A stretch of 64,000 nt of DNA from Xanthostigma xanthostigma (Eukaryota; Arthropoda; Insecta; Raphidioptera; Raphidiidae): the NCBI GenBank assembly GCA_963575645.1, contig OY754465.1:45410401-45474400 (forward strand). Direction: 5' to 3'. The position numbers and the translations under genes were made by a program. Numbering within the stretch: position 1 is the first letter of the stretch; each line of letters begins with the position of its first letter. The notes under the pieces are model-generated. The model was given only the letters and a program-made list of their open reading frames with translations, did not search any database and was not told the origin of the DNA. Shown one piece after another: positions 55,709 to 64,000 of this stretch.

Positions 55709-56836
55709 AACTCAAAAATAAGAGAGAAACAGTCTTTCAAAGTTTAATTTCAATTTTTTAAATTTTATTTAATTAATTCAAAAGTCGGGGTAAAACATGC
55801 GAGGAAATGACAGCATGAATCAGAAATGCATCCCAAATAATTCGCGCAAGTCCCTTATCGCTACTACAAGCATGTACAGAAGCACGGAATACTTGGTAAT
55901 AACATAACATATTTCCATAGTGACATAACATAGCGCCAGGACCAACCTCAAAATTTGATAAAATTTATTAAAACTTTGAAAGCTCGTTCTTCTTTCATTT
56001 TTGAATTTTGATAAAAAAAAACTTATATAAAATATTTGTTCGTCTATTTGATTTCTACATGCTGTTAAGGACGTAGTCTGGTGTTCGGGTTTTGAAAAAA
56101 CGAATTTATTTTTTTTACATTTTAAGTAAGTAGGTATATTATATTGAGAAAATACTGTAAAAATTTTAGACCGAAATATTAAATATTTACAAAGCTATAG
56201 CATATAGTCGAGAGCAGCAACGGTCTTACGGTAAGACTCTTACCTCTCAATTGTTATCACGTTACCCTTATACTCTCGCAGAGTAGAGCAAACAAATTAG
56301 CAGAAAACGATGCCTTTGAAGAAACGGAAGGTTTACTATACACCAGGCATAGCTGATTAGTGTAAATATTCATTTTTTTTTGTAAGAAATCTGAAATTAA
56401 AACTTTAAACGCATTTTTCTCATTCTATTTTTTTTAACCGATTTTCAACGAAAAAATCACGATTTTCTCGTTGTTTTTTTTCTAAAACCCGCCATTTTGT
56501 TATTTATCAATAAAAATGTTTATTTCTAGTACGGGATAGAGCCACAAGCCTACGAAATAATAACCAATTTAATTTTTATAATTCAGTTGACTCCAAGTGA
56601 CGTTATCACCCGCGCTACCCACCTACCTCCATTTAAAGTTGTCTACTTTAGGTTAAAAAAACAATTATAAAATGGCGTAAAATTAAGCAAAAAAATGTTT
56701 TTTCTTAGTTTACGATGTCAGTAAAAACATGTAACAAAATTGAAAACATCGTACATTATTTTGACATTAAAAAAAAAATCTGAAATAACGGTTGAAAACG
56801 AGCTTGAACATAGGACTACGTCCTTAAAAAAAGAAT
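55709..56836. mobile_element. MITE copy 2, 5'-truncated and interrupted by a TTAA element
   Basis: AACTCAAAAATAAGAGAGAA (55711) through the central AACATAGCGCCAGGACC (55926) to TTGATTTCTACATGCTGTTAA (56068) matches 53535-53928. The expected next bases, AAAAAGAATC, resume only at 56828, after the insertion 56069-56823. The first 70 bp or so of the left arm are missing. Confidence 0.88.
56069..56823. mobile_element. TTAA-target element (GGACGTAGTC ends), 755 bp
   Basis: TTAA flanks both sides exactly (56065-56068, 56824-56827). Ends GGACGTAGTC and GACTACGTCC are inverted repeats extending loosely to GTTCG/GAAC. A TTAA duplication is the mark of piggyBac-group elements. No transposase frame; the interior contains TTACGGTAAGACTCTTACC and GACGTTATCACCCGCGC. 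Confidence 0.9.
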
Positions 56837-57533
56837 CAACTAAAAATCATTCTATATAATAGCATAGATTAACGTGAGGAAACTGCTCCGTTAGTTGAAC
56901 GGACCTTTTGTCTGCGCTCCGCTTTCTAATATCATAGAGTACGAGTGGGCGTAAGTTATAAGTGTAGTTTGTATTGATCTTTATAGGTAATATACCTGGA
57001 CATGAATATGCAATTGACCCGAAATAATATGTAACGGCTTGTTCGTTCACCATACACGGCCTAGATATACTATACCGTACACCTATTGCAGGGATGACAT
57101 TGAAAAGGGTTCGTTATACAGGGAGCGAAAGCTTGTTGTGCGAGATTAGACACTGATTGCGGCTTTGTCGTGGACTTGTTCCGACCTACAGGATGCGGTG
57201 GGGAACTGGCGAACGTTACTCTTAACTTGCACGCTGTACGGCGTCTCAGTAGCCGGACTTGAGAAATGACGAAACATTCGCCACACAGTTTAATAAGAGA
57301 CGGCGCCTGTCAAGTTTTTCCATTTAAAGAACTCCCCACAGCGAATGTCACAAAATGTGTGATTGCATTAAAACGCTTCCATTTCGTTCCAATAATTCGA
57401 TCAGTCGTCATGTGCGGAGCATTTTATAGCCGCAGATGTCAGATTTTAGTATCGGAAAAAGTTTCAACAGGTAAGATCTAAAAATATAGCTATAAATAAT
57501 GCTATGCATTAAACGCCCGGTTTGATTGGTTTT
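56837..57533. other. Unrecognised DNA of near-average GC content
   Basis: Frames of 68 codons (56847-57053, minus) and 71 codons (57266-57481, plus) have no recognisable motif. Composition around 57090-57420 is less AT-rich than elsewhere, but no gene structure was found. Confidence 0.35.
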
Positions 57534-57661
57534 AAGACGTCGAGTATGTGTCGTTGAAGACGTCGAGTTGGTGTCGTTTAAGGATATCGTTCGTTTAGGA
57601 CGTAGAGCGGGTGTCGAAGACGTCGAACAGGTGTCGTTTAAGACGTCGATCAGGTGTCCGA
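57534..57661 (+). repeat. Minisatellite of AAGACGTCGAGTNGGTGTCG units
   Basis: About five degenerate units of 23-26 bp contain GACGTCGA and GGTGTCGTTTA, starting at 57535, 57558 and about 57607, with one diverged stretch between (57582-57606). It lies in a 74-codon open frame (57526-57750) so the unit reads in-frame as V-E-D-V-E-x-V-S-F-K; that is probably incidental. Confidence 0.85.
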
Positions 57662-57871
57662 GGTTAGTTACATTACAAGACCGAATTTGGTTCAGATGGC
57701 TAAAAAGAAGCAGTATTCCAAAATTAATACGTCTAGATGGAATGGTGTAAAAAAATTCACATTGTGGGTATATTCACCGATTTATTCACTGACTGACTAA
57801 TAGATCATCGTAAAAGTGTATACCTACTTCTAATAGAGTTAGAGCGTTGAAATTTGGAACTTAGTGTTTAA

Positions 57872-58675
57872 GGTTATACGCCCGATAGAGCAATGTATAG
57901 ATAATACGCTGAAATTTTAATATGTTAATTATGGATATCTCATACATTCAACTGCATTTTTTAAAAAACATTGACCGTCTAGTTTTCAAGTTATTAATTA
58001 TTAAAAATGCGATTTTTAACACAATGATATATGAGAAGACTGACCGGAAGTGTATATAAAAATAAGATTAAACCAAATTGGCTATAGACAAATTAAAAAA
58101 AAACTGATTATTCGAAAGTTTGACTCATTTAGATAACGTAAAAATTAAAAAAAAACTATACTTTCCCGTGCAGTTTTGGAGAAATATTAATTAAAAATTT
58201 TCGAAACAACTCTCAAAATCTCTATTTTCTAGATTTGAATTATGTCACCATGAAAACCAGATTACACGAAAAGTTTTTCATAAATTTTGTTTTTATTAAA
58301 TAATTTTTTTGACGTAGCTAATAAGTAAAACTTGAAAATTGGATATTATCTCATTTACCGTGTATTCGAAACTGCATTTAGTATCCAATAACTCAAAATC
58401 TATACGTCTAACGGTTCAAAGGTTTTTAAAATCAAAACGTAAGATAAAATCATTCGTGTACACTGGACTTAATTAAATATACTGCTTAAGTCACAACTTT
58501 ATGATATTATGTCAAATGTTTAAATATTATTTCTTAAATATTAAAAAATAAAGCTATGATCAACAGGATATAATATTTCCATAAGAAATAATAAATTTAC
58601 CAAGTCATATAACATTTTTTTGTTACAACAAAATACGGACGCAGTTTTTACTAATACGGTCGAGAGCGTATAACC
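57872..58675. mobile_element. TTAA-target element (GGTTATACGC ends), 804 bp
   Basis: TTAA flanks both sides exactly (57868-57871, 58676-58679). Inverted ends GGTTATACGC and GCGTATAACC are perfect for 10 bp, then CCGATAGAGC/GGTCGAGA partly. Same target and same GG...CC ends as the element at 56069, but a different sequence. Non-coding. Confidence 0.9.
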
Positions 58676-58772
58676 TTAAGATATAAATTATGAGAAAAGT
58701 AAAAAATCCAACATATTCTGACGCGAAACAATTTTCATTTTGGGAAGTTACGAAGTACAGACAGTTGGTGTA

Positions 58773-59220
58773 TCACTGCATATTATAAAACAAAGTTCCC
58801 CGCCGCGTCTGTCTGTCTGAACGCGATAAACTTAAAAACTACCGAACGGATTTTCATGCGGTTTTCACCAATGGACGAAGTGATTCCAGAGAAAAGTTTA
58901 CGTGTATAATTCATTAATGTTTCGTGTAAATTGGTCGACATATATGACGACGATTGTTGAAGATGTCGGAAAAAATCAAGGCGACTAGGAGCTTTCATCG
59001 AAAACGCTGCCTAATCCCCTTGAGATATAACAAAACAATGTATTGTGGAATTGTTCCTCTTTTATAGATCTACAGAAAAGTCCGCGATGGCATATGTCTA
59101 TCTTTTAAGGGTACCTTACTATACTCATTTTAATGTAAAGCGCGTTTCGTGAATATCAATTTTGCAACGTGAGTCGACGAAAAAACGGTGGCAATCTAAA
59201 AATTCAAGCGAAACCGCTAG
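58773..59220 (+). mobile_element. Complete non-autonomous Helitron, 448 bp
   Basis: It begins TCACTGCATATTATAAAACA after A58772 and ends AAGCGAAACCGCTAG before T59221. The body has CTGTCTGTCTGAACGCGATA and GAACGGATTTTCATGCGG, a well-known insect Helitron subfamily. The 71-codon frame inside is not a gene. Confidence 0.9.
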
Positions 59221-59251
59221 TATATTCATATAAATACTAACTAGTATAATA

Positions 59252-59557
59252 CGCGTCACGGATCTAAAAGGCTCGGAAGTTAGTCACAAACAGCGTCGCA
59301 AAGGCACATTTTAGGCCATTAAGACTCTCACCACCTCTCAGCTACCTGCACGGAACGTGCGCTCGTCGGTGATTGGCCATGATAGCTCGTTGCCTTTGTC
59401 ACTTGTCCTGCTTTAAAGTACAGTCGAGTATGCTATTGTCAAGTTGTTATTGTTACTTTAGTTTTGTTGAGTTGCGAGTTTGTAGTTTTTCAACAGACTG
59501 TACAAGCGCAAGCCCGCGTTCGCATCTGACTTCAGAGCCTTTTAGATTCGTGGCGAG
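59252..59557. mobile_element. MITE with CGCGTCACGGATCTAAAAGG ends
   Basis: The left end CGCGTCACGGATCTAAAAGG and the right end (read inward) CTCGCCACGAATCTAAAAGG continue CTCGGAAGTTAG versus CTCTGAAGTCAG. GTATAATA (59244-59251) and GTATAATT (59557-59564, sharing the terminal G) suggest a 7-8-bp target duplication. Starts 31 bp after the Helitron end. Confidence 0.8.
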
Positions 59558-59631
59558 TATAATTGGTTGGGATTATTTACTGAACAAAAAGTTATGAAAT
59601 CCTACCAAACACATAAATGTGAAAGAAGGGA

Positions 59632-59713
59632 CCAAGTTCACTTGACAAGTTTTCACACACGAGTCATCGCTTTATAGTTTATAAACATGAAAACTTGTCA
59701 AGTGAATACTTGG
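59632..59713. repeat. Small hairpin, 23-bp arms
   Basis: CCAAGTTCACTTGACAAGTTTTC faces GAAAACTTGTCAAGTGAATACTTGG. Confidence 0.9.
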
Positions 59714-60479
59714 CACCCTTTTAGATTTCTTTGCTATATGCCAAATACGTTATAGTTGCTCGAATGGTGGAACCTAAAAAAGTGTCGGAGCATACAATCT
59801 CAACGGTTCACATTCTTTTAAACAACTTGCTATGCGCAGTGAAAAAGAAAAGCAATAATGATATCGTTGGTATTTTTCAATATATTGTGAGTCCCACTAC
59901 GAAGTAGCTATCTCTCTAATGGAACACAGTAGTGCATTACTGTGAGCTATTGCCTTTGTAGTTATTTGACGAAGTCAAGTTTGTCGCTTGCAATTAGACT
60001 GTCCTTATATATTTGCGCAAGCCTTGGAACATATACGAGCGTTGATGTGTTGTTTAGATTACTAACTTTGAACGTTTGTTTTCAAAGAAAAATGTTTTTT
60101 TGGTGTAGCGGCTTAGCTAACATTCAACGAATTGTGCATTTTTGTATAAAATTATAACATTTGAAGTGATGAGAGGCTCCAAAGGTCATTTTAAGATGGG
60201 CCACTTCAAAATCAATTCAGGGATCTTTAAAATCCAAAATGGCCAACATTTCAATGTTCTCTAATTATAATGGCCTGATTTGAGCGATATTCAGTTTATG
60301 AATGCATTTGAACTCAAGGTACTTGAACAAGAAAGTAAATGGATGTCAAATTTTGCATCGTTGAGTTGTTTTTTTTTCTTGTTTTTCGAGTAAGTTACCA
60401 ACAAGCTACAAACGTCAAAATAAGGATTATGTGTATATTATTTTATATTACTTTTCTTTATTAATTGATGCATAACATT

Positions 60480-60622
60480 ATCTGTCTCTATGTAACTATT
60501 TCTGCAATTATATATCTCCGAGTTGGACAGGAAATCCTTCTCCAAGTTGGGTACAATAATGCATAAATATACTATTTATATTACATTTTGAGGAATAAAT
60601 AAATTATTATTATTATTATTGT
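60480..60622 (+). mobile_element. Possible LINE 3' tail
   Basis: The stretch ends GAGGAATAAATAAATTATTATTATTATTATT; AATAAA plus a (TTA)n tail is the standard lepidopteran non-LTR 3' end. No ORF remnant upstream was recognised. Confidence 0.45.
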
Positions 60623-61172
60623 ATTGTAGCTTGCCTGAAGAAGTTGAAAAAAACTAGGTGTAAAAATCTTACATGTATCTACCTACTTATTTTCTAGTCC
60701 AAGTGACAGTATAGTGAAAAACTTTCGATTGAAAAATTCTTGTTGGTTAAAAATCCAAAAGTACATTGGACAGATTTATATTTATGTATACATAAGTCTG
60801 TTGAACAAATTGTGTATAAATTTTTAAATCGGTGTCATAGATATTTAAACACTTTATCCATATATAAATACCTGCTTAACAGGCAGTTAAATTATTTAGT
60901 GGCTGCAGGGTTAGACTTATGACGCGTCGGATTAAGTTCAGTTCAGCTATTATAGCGGGGTAAAGCAAACGGTTAATAATAGCTCTCAGAAGGGATATTT
61001 TGATGCGTAGGAGTGCATCTGTATTTTTCAGTAAGGTCGTGCATTTTACGGGAAGAGATTACCTTTGTTTATTTTTAGCAAAATTTATTGTTTACATGAT
61101 ATGAAACAACGGTGAATAAAAATAGACAAAAGAAAATGCGCGTGGGTGTTTTTCTGCCTTCTAATTCATTAT
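60623..61172. other. No feature recognised
   Basis: A 60-codon plus frame at 60740-60922 is unrecognised; otherwise anonymous. Confidence 0.35.
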
Positions 61173-61310
61173 TAGTGTATTTGCCATAAGGCACTTACAC
61201 TATTGGCGTCGGTCGGATGGCAGGACCTAGGGGTCGGACTAAAATTTCTCGACGTTTCATAAGTTTCTAAGAAGTTTGGCACCATTTTTGGAAATGTTTA
61301 TATATATATG

Positions 61311-61388
<78 letters not shown>

Positions 61389-61865
61389 ACCACGATAACT
61401 CTCGACAGACTTAATCGATTTAAACGAAATTTGGTCCACATGTTGGAATCCATCATCGCAAGAAGCCTATTTAAAATGGGCCCGATCGGGCCATTTTAAG
61501 GGGGGTATTTAGGGGTTGAAAAATGTTTTTGGGCCCAAAAATACGGAAAAAATTCTCAGAATCACTTCAACTTTGAAATTTAACCCTTTAGTAATTATTG
61601 AAATGTGCTGCTAAAATTTAAATAAAATCGGCCCGACAGGACCGGACTTACAAATTTTATGAAAACGTTAGTTTACTGATATGGATTTACATACTGGAGG
61701 GTGTATATAATTTGGTACAGATGTTGAATTGGTATGTAGTATTGAAATTAAGTAAAAAAATGTTGTTTTAAGGGGTGTATTAGGGGGTAATTTTTTTTAT
61801 TTTGTCCAAAAACAAAGTTAAGTTCATACAATAGAGCCACACTGCTTATAAAAGCAAATACACTA
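61173..61865 (+). mobile_element. TAGTGTATTTGC element, full copy with (TA)n tract
   Basis: Bounded by TAGTGTATTTGC (61173) and GCAAATACACTA (ending 61865). Body landmarks: GGACCTAGGGGTCGGACTAA, CCCGATCGGGCCATTTTAAG, AAATCGGCCCGACAGGACCG. Relatives: 35618-36169 (reverse), 17159-17262 and 49309-49435 (truncated). Flanking TATTGTCGGCAGGGTTTC is also shared with the reverse copy. Confidence 0.88.
61301..61380. repeat. (TA)n microsatellite inside a transposon
   Basis: Nearly 40 alternating TA units with a few G or T interruptions. Confidence 0.95.
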
Positions 61866-62876
61866 TATTGTCGGCAGGGTTTCGCACTGCGACCCGAGTT
61901 TTTATTTATTTTCAGCTTAGTGTGTGAGCGGCGGATAAAACTTTCTTAATTATGAATTAGGTACGTTAAGCATTTTTTACGTAACTATAAAATCTGAAGT
62001 TGGGATAGATAAAATTACGAGCTTTTGTTTTGTCAGTGATTTAAAAAAAATGATTTTAAGCGTCTATGATCTGCAATATCTATATTTCTGTACAAAGATC
62101 GTTGTCCTATGTAAGATTAAATAAAAAATCAGAAAAAAGCACTTTTTAAAGATAAACTTTTACTGAAATGTACTGCAAATGAAAAAATCATTTTTATAAT
62201 TTTGGTTCCTAAATTATTTTAAAAGCATGGGTTGTAGACGTTATGATAGTCATGAATCCTGAATAATTTAGTGAAGTAGGGGTCTAGCGCGTTACGTTTC
62301 GACGCTGGGGCACTTAAAAAAAACGGCTAAATTCAAGACTCCTCTACTAAATGGCAAAAAATGACTGAACAGCATCTGGAGACCTTCTAATTGCAGAAAA
62401 TAAATTTTTTGCCAAATTACTCCCTGCAGAGACTTTCAAAATCCTTTCAAAAAATCGAAAAAAACGTCAAAAAAAATTGAATTTGAAGTTGAAACTTGAC
62501 GGAATGGTTGATTGGGTGGTCCGGAATACGAGAAAAAATTTTCATGACTCCAAGTGACCGCACTTCCTTTCAACGATTCTTCAAAATTTGCACAGGCAAA
62601 AATTCGCAAAGTCCTCGTTCGGTGGCAGAAATTCTTACCATTGGCAGATAATATTTTTTTCAAACTTTTTGGTACTAATAGAAAGTACCCAAAAATTATT
62701 ATGTGCCAATTTTGTCACTGCTAGATCACAATCTGCCAATTAATGTAGGTACTTATCATAAATGCTTTTCCTTGATATCAAACTTTTCGAGAACATGACG
62801 CGTTTTTGCAAGGTCGATTTTGGCAGAAAACTACCTCGCGGGATTCCTTACAACAAGACGAACCGTTTGAGCAAAA
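61866..62876. other. Repeat-like non-coding DNA
   Basis: About 62134-62235 (CTTTTTAAAGATAAACTTTTACTGAAATGTACT) matches 49143-49250. About 62340-62690 is non-coding text with GACTCCAAGTGACCGCACTTCC that I think is a dispersed repeat but cannot place. Confidence 0.45.
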
Positions 62877-63397
62877 GAACCCCGCATAAACCGTATGGGA
62901 TTTGGTTCTCGATTAAATTGATTGAAAATGGTTTTATTTTATAGTTTAAAAGTTACTAAGAAAAAGTGTCTATGGGCGCATAGCCTAAAAACCAATAGAT
63001 TTTTAGTTACAGATGTGTTTAGCGAGATTTTAGATGTAGGAAAATCCATTGAATTCACAAACATGTTCCATGTTCAACTTTTGAGCTTCTTTTTAGAAAT
63101 AGAAAATTAGTCGAAAATTAGGTAATATTGAAAGGTGTCACCCTGTATAAAATAATATTGTCATATTCGAATTCAGCGCACTCGAAAACACATTTCTAGA
63201 GCTTATGATTTTTTAAGATTGCGAATTCAATGGATATCCCTTATCTAAAATCTCGCTAAACATATCTATGGTAAAAATCTATTGGTTTTTAGGTTATGCG
63301 CGCATGGAAACTTTTTCTTAGTGATCTAACTTTAAAATAAAACCATTTCAATCAACTTTACTGAGAACCAAATCCTCTAAGGTTTGTGCGGGGTCCC
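62877..63397. repeat. Long inverted repeat, about 180-bp arms, 158-bp spacer
   Basis: Left arm 62877-63060 and right arm 63219-63397 match at roughly 88-90%: CCCCGCATAAACC/GGTTTGTGCGGGG, CCTAAAAACCAATAGATTTTT, TTTAGCGAGATTTTAGAT, CCATTGAATTC. The spacer is unrelated to the arms and includes GAAAATTAGTCGAAAATTAGG. Target duplication not found. Confidence 0.88.
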
Positions 63398-64000
63398 TTA
63401 GTTACTAGAATTTCGCATAAATGTATGTTTCACATCTGCCAGGTGTCCCACGACGGCTCCTAATTTTTTTTATCTATAGTACTATTTATATTGATTTGCT
63501 ATTCATTCGTTTATAACATTTTTAATGTTTTTGACAATGCATGAGTTTTTTAACGTCCATAAATATAATCTGTGTTAACATAACACATTAAAGAGAGGTG
63601 GGAAGATCAACTATAATAACCTTTATCACTGATGTGTGAATATTTTTTCATTCATGTATTCTGTAGTTAATTATTGCCAAGTGAGTTAACACATCTGCGG
63701 TATGAAAACCGTATGAATGTTTTTATAAATAAATTATCCACTAAAATAAACAAACAGTGAGTAGGCGAACAACACATGCGTATTTCAAAATATTATGTAA
63801 CAGAAGTGGGACCGCGTGGCAAATTGTGCACGATGCTCTAATGTTCTGGGTGTATAATAATACTCTGCTGTTTATATTTATAAATAAAAATGTCGCCCCT
63901 ATCGATTCTATTCTCTCTGCCTCGGCAGTCAGTGTAGGTTTTGGTTCGACATCTCATACCTGTCTTCAAATTTAGTCTATCGTGGATTATTATCTACTAG
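63398..64000. other. Anonymous AT-rich DNA
   Basis: No recognised feature to the window end. Confidence 0.4.

Noticed and set aside
57526..57750. Repeat protein encoded by the GACGTCGA minisatellite
   Set aside because: Unit lengths vary (about 23-26 bp) so the reading frame is not kept by design, and no start context or homologue is evident.
61257..61499. Frames of 60 and 63 codons rich in I and Y
   Set aside because: They are translations of the (TA)n tract.
1..64000. CRISPR arrays, operons or bacterial gene clusters
   Set aside because: Repeats are eukaryotic transposon types; there are no regular short repeats with unique spacers and no dense coding.

Overview
This window is almost certainly intergenic or intronic DNA of a large, AT-rich, repeat-dense insect genome, most likely a moth or butterfly. 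The case for Lepidoptera rests on recognised dispersed repeats: short non-autonomous Helitrons that begin near TCTATACTAATATA and end in a hairpin plus CTAG; the repeat opening with AGGGTTCCGTAC and closing with a GAGTCCGACTC-type motif before CCGGTTTTTT; the GGAGGAGGTTCTCAA repeat; the block resembling TTTCCCTCGATTTCTCC; and elements bounded by GAAGTAAAAC/GTTTTACTTC. No bacterial features are present. I found no intact host protein gene, rRNA or functional tRNA in 64 kb. Nearly all open frames are short and fall inside repeats.

Recognisable protein-coding material is all transposon-derived and broken: a PIF/Harbinger transposase N-terminus (about 8.0-8.3 kb, minus), the C-terminal end of a non-LTR retrotransposon reverse transcriptase ORF (19.7-19.8 kb, plus), the C-terminal half of a Ty3/gypsy integrase (32.4-33.2 kb, minus), and a pogo/CENP-B-type transposase fragment (49.8-49.95 kb, minus). 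Three tRNA-derived sequences (Thr-like at 2.6 kb, Ile at 11.0 kb with a second copy at 23.5 kb, Lys at 28.7 kb) look like SINE heads, not working tRNA genes. A fourth, weaker one is at 38.9 kb.

Layout. 0-5 kb: Helitron piece, a roughly 550-bp near-perfect hairpin, a tRNA-like head, a tandem lepidopteran repeat and a 484-bp long-TIR element. 6-9.5 kb: a hAT MITE with exact 8-bp target duplication, a Harbinger remnant, and a MITE broken by a 168-bp insertion with a 14-bp duplication. 10-17 kb: Ile-headed composite, a 430-bp repeat also found at 54.4 kb, and a 2.7-kb composite repeat full of minisatellite. 17-25 kb: dispersed repeats, an element between exact 20-bp direct repeats, LINE remnants, a hAT-like element. 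25-34 kb: Helitrons, a heat-shock-element-bearing promoter or LTR fragment, foldback elements, Ty3/gypsy pol remnant. 34-48 kb: MITEs and a 570-bp palindrome of a Penelope-like type, otherwise anonymous AT-rich DNA. 48-64 kb: two more intact Helitrons, a pogo-like element, several hairpins, two elements in TTAA sites (one nested in another MITE), and a TIR element with a (TA)n tract.

I do not see a multigene system here. The most unusual content is structural: many independent long inverted repeats that would fold into double-stranded RNA if transcribed, a promoter with two perfect heat-shock elements, and nested insertions that give a relative order of events. Homology calls are from pattern recognition without database searching, and element ends are accurate only where a target duplication or CTAG/TTAA boundary is stated.
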